This document shows positions 6,233-9,710 of a DNA stretch of 9,710 nucleotides, one piece after another. This DNA comes from Catenibacterium sp. co_0103 (GTDB lineage: Bacteria > Bacillota_I > Bacilli_A > Erysipelotrichales > Coprobacillaceae). Positions within the stretch are counted from its first letter, which is position 1, and every line of letters starts with the position of its first letter. Under the pieces are notes generated by a model. It searched no databases. It was not told the DNA's origin and saw only the letters and a program-made list of their open reading frames with translations. The stretch is from the NCBI RefSeq assembly GCF_004168205.1, contig NZ_RCYB01000075.1:1-9710 (forward strand), given 5' to 3'. A program made the translations under genes and the position numbers.

Positions 6233-7126
6233 ATGAAAAAAAAGTACAAATTAATTGCATTATCTTTTTTAATAACTGCTTGTGCAGTAACGTTATCTAA
6301 AACTGAAGTTTCTGCTTCGAATGATGCAGTTATTAATCAATATCTTCTTTTGAAAAATGAATACAATATAACTAAATCTAAATATATGCTGTCTGAAACT
6401 GATAGTAATGCAGTGAAGTTAAATAAGGCAGAAAAAGATATTGATCGTTTTAAAAATCACATTTATGAATTAAAAGGTAAATCTATAGAGGAATTGAAAA
6501 GATACAATTATACAGATTCGCAAATTGATGCGATAAAGAATTATGATGGAACAGAGGAAATGTCTGTAAAAGCATCTTCAAAAATTAAGTTCAGTGTTAA
6601 GAAAAATACATTAAGTTATAATTCTAAAACTGGATTGTCTACCGTTAAGGCTACAGTAAGTTTTAGCTGGAGTGGAACACCTGAAGAGTATGGAAATGAT
6701 GCTTTTGCGATGGCATATGAAGCGGACAATAATCATAATTTTAAGAAAGTATCATCAGTTACTTCTTCATTGAAATATAAAGAATTTAAATCTCCAACAA
6801 GTGTAAAAACATGGACGAAGTCAGCGACTAATAAAGGTGATCAAGGTGTTACTGGTTCATATGGATGGTCATTCCCATTAAAAGTAAAAGGTGATCAATA
6901 CTATGCATATTTATATGATGGCTCTTTTTCTACAACAGGAGTAGTAAGTGGAAAGGTAAAATATTTCAATGTGCGTTATTTGTATAGTCATAAAACATTT
7001 ATGAGTACAACAACATTTGGAATTAGTATATCAAAGGGTTCGGTTTCTGCAGGAATAACACTCACACCCAAAGCATCTTATACAGGGTATCCTGGAAATC
7101 ACGGTGGCATAGTAACTTGTTCATAA
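6233..7126 (+). CDS. Exported protein of unknown function (297 aa)
   Basis: I do not recognise a named family. The N-terminus is an export signal with two readings: cleavage by signal peptidase I after VSA (residue 28), or a lipobox at I14-T15-A16-C17 that would make it a lipoprotein. Residues ~30-105 are helical and charged and include KSIEELKRYNYTDSQIDAIKNY (84-105 region). Residues ~112-297 are beta-rich, with many Ser, Thr, Lys and aromatic residues (FSWSGTPEEYGND, YGWSFPLKVKGDQYYAYLY, FGISISKGSVSAGITL), ending GGIVTCS. The ATG follows GGAGG by eight bases, behind a strong promoter and a cre-like site, so it is probably well expressed and carbon-regulated. A two-helix membrane peptide follows 39 bases downstream. 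The divergent padR operon also ends in a secreted protein. A surface or secreted function is the most that can be said. Confidence 0.8.
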   Translation: MKKKYKLIALSFLITACAVTLSKTEVSASNDAVINQYLLLKNEYNITKSKYMLSETDSNAVKLNKAEKDIDRFKNHIYELKGKSIEELKRYNYTDSQIDAIKNYDGTEEMSVKASSKIKFSVKKNTLSYNSKTGLSTVKATVSFSWSGTPEEYGNDAFAMAYEADNNHNFKKVSSVTSSLKYKEFKSPTSVKTWTKSATNKGDQGVTGSYGWSFPLKVKGDQYYAYLYDGSFSTTGVVSGKVKYFNVRYLYSHKTFMSTTTFGISISKGSVSAGITLTPKASYTGYPGNHGGIVTCS

Positions 7127-7165
7127 TCCTAAGATGGTTATAATGAATTGCGAGGACATAATAAA

Positions 7166-7378
7166 ATGAATACATTAAAGAAATTATTAAAGATAGTATT
7201 TTTGTTTATTTTAACAACTTATGGTTGTATGATACTATCTGCAATAAATTTGTGGCTATTTCAATATATTAATAATTTTTACCAGCATTCTGATTATTAT
7301 TATGGACTATTTACTGTATCTACTGCCTGTGCTATAGTTGTAATAACTATGTATCTTTTGTATAAGAAAAAGAATTAA
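7166..7378 (+). CDS. Small two-helix membrane protein (70 aa)
   Basis: A hydrophobic protein with two predicted transmembrane helices, at ~7-33 (LLKIVFLFILTTYGCMILSA and onward) and ~46-65 (GLFTVSTACAIVVITMYLL), a polar aromatic loop between them (FYQHSDYYY) and a basic C-terminus (YKKKN). The ATG at 7166 is chosen, with GAGG ten bases upstream; a TTG at 7148 in the same frame has no ribosome binding site. It is probably co-transcribed with the exported protein upstream and ends before the terminator at 7437. Candidate roles such as anchor, immunity-like or accessory protein are guesses from size and position. Confidence 0.65.
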   Translation: MNTLKKLLKIVFLFILTTYGCMILSAINLWLFQYINNFYQHSDYYYGLFTVSTACAIVVITMYLLYKKKN

Positions 7379-7436
7379 TACACAGGAAAAGACCAATCAC
7401 TGTTATTGATATACTTTGTTTGTTGATACAAATATG

Positions 7437-7468
7437 AGGCTGTTGAATATTCAACAGTCTTTTAATTT
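7437..7468 (+). terminator. Rho-independent terminator
   Basis: The 12-base half AGGCTGTTGAAT pairs with ATTCAACAGTCT (one G-U pair) at 7437-7460, with AATATT opening as the loop, followed by TTTTAATTT. It ends the transcript from 6186 and insulates the nrdI promoter. Confidence 0.75.
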
Positions 7469-7477
7469 ATAAAACAC

Positions 7478-7506
7478 TTGACTACAGAGTTAGTGTATGC
7501 TAACCT
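7478..7506 (+). promoter_or_regulatory. nrdI operon promoter
   Basis: TTGACT (7478-7483), a 17-bp spacer and TAACCT (7501-7506) with TGc at 7498-7500, giving an extended -10. Transcription should start near 7513, at the edge of the second palindrome. Confidence 0.6.
7489..7504. promoter_or_regulatory. Operator copy 1, GTTAG-N6-CTAAC
   Basis: A perfect 5-bp inverted repeat with a 6-bp spacer, lying between the -35 and the -10 and covering the TGn element. Its flanks (A on the left, C on the right) are the same as in copy 2. The design fits a winged-helix dimer, probably of the MarR family, acting as repressor. Confidence 0.55.
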
Positions 7507-7513
7507 ATAGATA

Positions 7514-7529
7514 GTTAGTAAGAACTAAC
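7514..7529. promoter_or_regulatory. Operator copy 2, GTTAG-N6-CTAAC
   Basis: A second exact GTTAG-N6-CTAAC, here extendable to GTTAGT/ACTAAC, starting at the predicted transcription start and ending just before the AGGAGG ribosome binding site. Its centre is 25 bp from that of copy 1. Two identical half-site sets around one promoter are unlikely to be chance. Confidence 0.6.
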
Positions 7530-7542
7530 CAGGAGGTCAACA

Positions 7543-7887
7543 ATGAAAGTAGTCTATGCATCAAGAACTGGAAATGTAGAAGCATTAATTGGAAAACTAG
7601 GTATTACAGACGCATTACATATTGAAGATGGTACAGAAAAGGTTTCTGAAGACTATATCTTATTTACTTATACAGATGGCTTTGGAGATGTTCCTTATGA
7701 AGTATCAGACTTCTTAGAAAACAATCCATCTATTAAAGGTGTTATTGCATCTGGTGATACAGGATATGGTGAAGCATATTGTTTAGCTGGTGATAAGATC
7801 AGTGAAGATTATCATGTTCCATGTCTTTATAAAGTAGAAAATGATGGTACTGATGAAGATGTAGAAGCCATCAAAGAGTTACTTTAA
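7543..7887 (+). CDS. nrdI: NrdI, flavodoxin-like ribonucleotide reductase protein
   Basis: A 114-residue FMN protein, slightly shorter than typical NrdI (roughly 120-140 residues). The phosphate loop is SRTGNVEAL (7-15). The family signature GVIASGDTGYGEAYCLAGDKI and the following VPCLYKVENDGTDEDVE are clearly NrdI rather than ordinary flavodoxin. In class Ib systems NrdI supplies oxidant to assemble the Mn tyrosyl cofactor of NrdF. No nrdE, nrdF or nrdH is near, so either they are elsewhere or this copy serves as an electron donor, for example to the NrdG cluster; the second option is only a hypothesis. AGGAGG precedes the ATG by seven bases. It leads an operon with the DUF3793 gene (1-bp gap) and yggS. 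Confidence 0.92.
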   Translation: MKVVYASRTGNVEALIGKLGITDALHIEDGTEKVSEDYILFTYTDGFGDVPYEVSDFLENNPSIKGVIASGDTGYGEAYCLAGDKISEDYHVPCLYKVENDGTDEDVEAIKELL

Positions 7888-7888
7888 T

Positions 7889-8470
7889 ATGACCTTAGGA
7901 TATCATCAATTTGAACATCTTCTTCTTACGCATTGCACACCTACCTTGATCAAGCGTAAGTTAGGTAGTATGTTTCATCTTGATAATAGATATTCAGATG
8001 TTCATGAACTTGTAGAATATTATGATCAGATTCTTAACCTTCAAGGATTACGAATAAATCTCTTTTATACTCATGGTCGTTATACAGTATATGTATATCT
8101 GCCTTCCTCACTCAATTACTTAATGACTAACAAAGACATTCAATCCTTTCTGAAACAATATGATTATCCTGATCATGATATTCTATCTCATCTAGAGAAA
8201 CGTCTTGAGATGAGTCAATATCCACACGAAATAGGGTTATTTTTGGGTTATCCACTTGCTGATGTATGGGGGTTTGTACATCATAAGAAGTGTCAATGTT
8301 GTGGCTATTGGAAGGTATATGAAAATAAACGTGAGAAAGAAAGTCTCTTTAAACAATTTGACTGTTGTAAAAAAGAATTCATACTCCTTTATGAGCAGGG
8401 CTATTCTTTGTCACAAATCCTTAATCAGGCTGATAATCAGCCTTTTTCTTTTACCTTAAATGAATTATAA
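7889..8470 (+). CDS. DUF3793 family protein
   Basis: A 193-residue cytoplasmic protein with the family landmarks HCTPTLIKRKLGSMF near the N-terminus (residues 15-29), HEIGLFLGYPLADVWGFV in the middle, and GYWKVYENKREKESLF. A Cys cluster, C135-x-C137-C138, precedes the GYWKVY block, and a second pair (DCCKKEF) follows about twenty residues later, so metal or cluster binding is possible. The function is unknown. In Bacillota, members often sit beside flavodoxin-like genes, and here the gene begins one base after nrdI without a clear ribosome binding site, implying translational coupling with it. A role in redox or metal handling connected with NrdI is a reasonable guess. Confidence 0.88.
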   Translation: MTLGYHQFEHLLLTHCTPTLIKRKLGSMFHLDNRYSDVHELVEYYDQILNLQGLRINLFYTHGRYTVYVYLPSSLNYLMTNKDIQSFLKQYDYPDHDILSHLEKRLEMSQYPHEIGLFLGYPLADVWGFVHHKKCQCCGYWKVYENKREKESLFKQFDCCKKEFILLYEQGYSLSQILNQADNQPFSFTLNEL

Positions 8471-8490
8471 TATTTTCGAGGTGGTTATAA

Positions 8491-9138
8491 ATGATGAGAG
8501 TAAATGAAACAGAAACCAAAAGATTATTAGAAGCTGTTAAACCAGCGAAGCTTGTTGCAGCAACTAAATATATTGATGAAAAAGAAGTAGAGAAGCTAGA
8601 AGAATGTGGTGTTATGATCTATGGTGAAAATAAAGTACAGGACTTCTTAAAGAAGTATGAAGACTACCATGGAAAAGGTGTATGGCATTTTATTGGCACA
8701 CTACAAACCAATAAAGTAAAGTATATTATTGATAAGGTACAGATGATTCATTCTGTCGCAAACTATAGATTAATTGATGAAATAGAGAAACAGGCAGCTA
8801 AACATGATTTAGTTATGGATATCTTATTACAGGTTAATATTGCGAAAGAAGAATCTAAACATGGCTTTAATGAAGAAGAAATGAATGAAGTGATGGACTA
8901 CTTAAAAGATAAACCACATTTAAATCCTAGAGGATTAATGATGATGGCTCCTAATATTGAAGTAGAAGAAACAAGACAATACTTTAAAGCAACTAAAGAC
9001 CTATTAACTAAACTACAGGAATCTTATCCTAACTATCAATTGACTGAACTATCAATGGGTATGACACATGACTTCCCTATTGCGGTTGCAGAAGGTAGTA
9101 CAATGGTAAGACTCGGTCATGCATTATTTGATGAATAA
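8491..9138 (+). CDS. yggS: YggS/PLPBP-family pyridoxal phosphate homeostasis protein
   Basis: A 215-residue PLP-binding protein. Lys26 in KLVAATKYID is the expected cofactor lysine. Other signatures in order are YGENKVQDFLKKY, WHFIGTLQTNKVKYI, SVANYRLIDEIEK, LLQVNIAKEESKHGF, PRGLMMMAP and LSMGMTHDFPIAVAEGSTMVRLG, the last forming the phosphate-binding end. By family knowledge it buffers free PLP and influences amino-acid balance rather than catalysing a reaction. The N-terminus before Lys26 is about ten residues shorter than in typical members. GAGGTGG lies six bases before the first of two adjacent ATGs. It follows the DUF3793 gene by 20 bases and is the last gene before a strong terminator. 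In many Bacillota this gene sits near sepF and the cell-division genes, so the coupling to nrdI is unusual. Confidence 0.95.
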   Translation: MMRVNETETKRLLEAVKPAKLVAATKYIDEKEVEKLEECGVMIYGENKVQDFLKKYEDYHGKGVWHFIGTLQTNKVKYIIDKVQMIHSVANYRLIDEIEKQAAKHDLVMDILLQVNIAKEESKHGFNEEEMNEVMDYLKDKPHLNPRGLMMMAPNIEVEETRQYFKATKDLLTKLQESYPNYQLTELSMGMTHDFPIAVAEGSTMVRLGHALFDE

Positions 9139-9146
9139 TTAAAAAC

Positions 9147-9180
9147 ATCCCTAGAAACATATGTTTCTAGGGATTTGTGT
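9147..9180 (+). terminator. Rho-independent terminator after yggS
   Basis: A perfect 28-base palindrome (half ATCCCTAGAAACAT) at 9147-9174, followed by TTGTGTTT. It starts 8 bases after the yggS stop. The T run is interrupted, and because the stem is symmetrical it could also fold on the opposite strand, where AAT-rich sequence gives only TGTTTTTAATT as tail. Confidence 0.75.
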
Positions 9181-9185
9181 TTAGA

Positions 9186-9515
9186 ATGGGAAATGTGGAT
9201 TATTATATGACTCACAAGATTCTTGATACAATTAAATATGATGTACAGAGTGTAAAATGTAATAAGCGTAGAGGATTTATCAAAGATTATCATAAGTTCA
9301 CAAGTGATAAGGATAAAAAGATTGAATTAATGTTGTATTTTGATGGTTCTATGAGTGATGATGATGCAAAACAGGTACAAAGGTTAATGAAACTTTTATC
9401 TGATAAAGGTTTTAACGGAAGTGTTCAATGTTGTAATGGAGAGTATTATAGTGATTCACTTAAACTAGGTACTATTCCTGATATTGAGGATATAGAAAAG
9501 TGTGATAATGAATAA
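9186..9515 (+). CDS. Hypothetical acidic small protein
   Basis: A 109-residue frame with no family I recognise. It is soluble, with no signal peptide or membrane segment. The N-terminal half is basic (KCNKRRGFIKDYHKF); the C-terminal half is acidic (GSMSDDDAKQVQRLMKLL, then GTIPDIEDIEKCDNE). The alternation of a strand (IELMLYFDG), a helix (DDAKQVQRLMKLLSDKG) and a strand (NGSVQCCNGEYYS) suggests a small alpha/beta fold. Start choice is uncertain: the ATG at 9186 has only AGGGA twelve bases upstream, within the terminator stem, and an ATG at 9207 has no better site. No promoter is evident, so expression may come from read-through of the terminator at 9147. The residue pattern supports real coding more than chance. 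Confidence 0.6.
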   Translation: MGNVDYYMTHKILDTIKYDVQSVKCNKRRGFIKDYHKFTSDKDKKIELMLYFDGSMSDDDAKQVQRLMKLLSDKGFNGSVQCCNGEYYSDSLKLGTIPDIEDIEKCDNE

Positions 9516-9535
9516 ATAGTGAAAGAATAGTGAAA
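9515..9535 (+). repeat. 11-bp-phased direct repeat, AATAGTGAAA x2
   Basis: AATAGTGAAA occurs at 9515-9524 and 9526-9535, a period of 11 bp, ending 16 bp before a TATAAT. Direct repeats of this phase at a weak -35 are typical of OmpR/PhoB-type response-regulator sites, though a local AT-rich duplication is also possible. The first copy overlaps the end of the preceding coding region by one base. Confidence 0.4.
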
Positions 9536-9557
9536 AAGTTCTCTATACAGGTATAAT
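9528..9557 (+). promoter_or_regulatory. Promoter for the right-edge transcript
   Basis: A perfect -10 TATAAT at 9552-9557 with a weak -35 TAGTGA (9528-9533) at 18 bp, the latter lying in the second copy of the direct repeat. Transcription would begin near 9564. Confidence 0.5.
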
Positions 9558-9563
9558 TATAGA

Positions 9564-9710
9564 AAGAAGGAGGGCTTTTCGTATTATAGAACTAGAAGTT
9601 AATCAAGTAATAATTCTAGTTTTTTATTTTATCTAGAAGTGATATCATATCACTGAAGAGAAGTTAATCAATATAACTTGAGACATCCATAAGGTAAGCT
9701 CGTAAACAAC
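9564..9710 (+). ncRNA. Candidate structured RNA, 5' part (runs off the window)
   Basis: After the TATAAT at 9552 there is no open frame of useful length, yet the sequence is dense in structure. AACTAGAA/TTCTAGTT (9590-9597 with 9614-9621), AGTGATA/TATCACT with a 3-base loop (9638-9654) and AAGTT/AACTT (9661-9679) can pair, and the 13-mer AGAAGTTAATCAA is repeated at 9594-9606 and 9659-9671. A GGAGGG motif lies at 9569-9574, with no ATG, GTG or TTG at suitable spacing. This fits a non-coding RNA or a long leader. The raiA motif of Bacillota is one family worth testing. I cannot assign it from memory. Confidence 0.35.
9590..9630 (+). terminator. Hairpin with T-tract, terminator or part of the RNA fold
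   Basis: An 8-bp AT-rich stem AACTAGAA/TTCTAGTT with a 16-base loop, followed by TTTTTATTTTAT. As a terminator it would limit the transcript to about 65 bases. The weak stem and large loop argue that it may instead be one helix of a longer RNA. Confidence 0.35.

Noticed and set aside
7139..7144. TATAAT as a separate promoter for the 70-aa membrane protein
   Set aside because: The -35 is poor and transcription would start at the ribosome binding site; co-transcription from 6186 is simpler.
8256..8459. Second plus-strand frame within the DUF3793 gene
   Set aside because: It overlaps the Cys cluster and C-terminal conserved blocks of DUF3793 in another frame and has no ribosome binding site.
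9585..9637. Short hydrophobic peptide starting at ATT after GGAGGG
   Set aside because: It would need a very rare start codon, and the segment is better explained as structured RNA.
1..9710. CRISPR array, tRNA or rRNA genes
   Set aside because: No evenly spaced direct repeats of CRISPR length, no tRNA-like cloverleaf and no rRNA sequence was seen on either strand.

Overview
This window reads as chromosome of a low-GC, anaerobic Gram-positive bacterium of the Bacillota. The AT-rich coding, strong GGAGG-type ribosome binding sites, TGn-extended -10 promoters and gene content (class III ribonucleotide reductase, NrdG2-type activase, DUF6120, DUF3793) suggest a gut anaerobe of the Erysipelotrichia/Coprobacillaceae kind. 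No phylogenetic marker is present, so this placement is an inference.

Layout. (1) 1-~1000, minus strand: one end of an IS607-family transposon, with the MerR-headed serine recombinase tnpA overlapping the start of tnpB, which runs off the left edge. (2) 1146-4767, plus strand: an anaerobic dNTP-synthesis operon. The first gene encodes an unusual single-chain fusion of a MarR-type winged-helix regulator with a radical-SAM class III RNR activase (NrdG). The second encodes NrdD carrying its own C-terminal CPNC redoxin. A perfect MarR-style palindrome sits between the promoter and the fusion gene. (3) 4779-6078, minus strand: padR - DUF6120 membrane protein - small secreted protein. (4) 6150-7468, plus strand, divergent from padR: an exported protein of unknown function and a two-helix membrane peptide, with palindromes in the shared promoter region, one of them cre/LacI-like. 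(5) 7478-9180, plus strand: nrdI (RNR flavodoxin) - DUF3793 - yggS/PLPBP, behind two copies of a GTTAG-N6-CTAAC palindrome. (6) 9186-9515: an unrecognised acidic small protein. (7) 9552-9710: a promoter followed by hairpins and a 13-nt repeat, probably the 5' part of a structured RNA cut by the right edge.

How the genes work together. Regions 2 and 5 both concern ribonucleotide reduction. The NrdG part should make the glycyl radical on NrdD, whose attached redoxin can re-reduce the active-site disulfide. NrdI is a flavodoxin-like electron carrier that normally serves class Ib RNR, but no class Ib subunits are in the window. Both transcription units have palindromes of the same 18-bp (6-6-6) design at their promoters, though the half-site sequences differ. 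The most noteworthy element is the MarR-NrdG fusion, which physically joins a DNA-binding domain to the activating enzyme of the pathway and probably controls its own operon. Regions 3 and 4 look like a PadR-controlled envelope or secretion module of unknown purpose.
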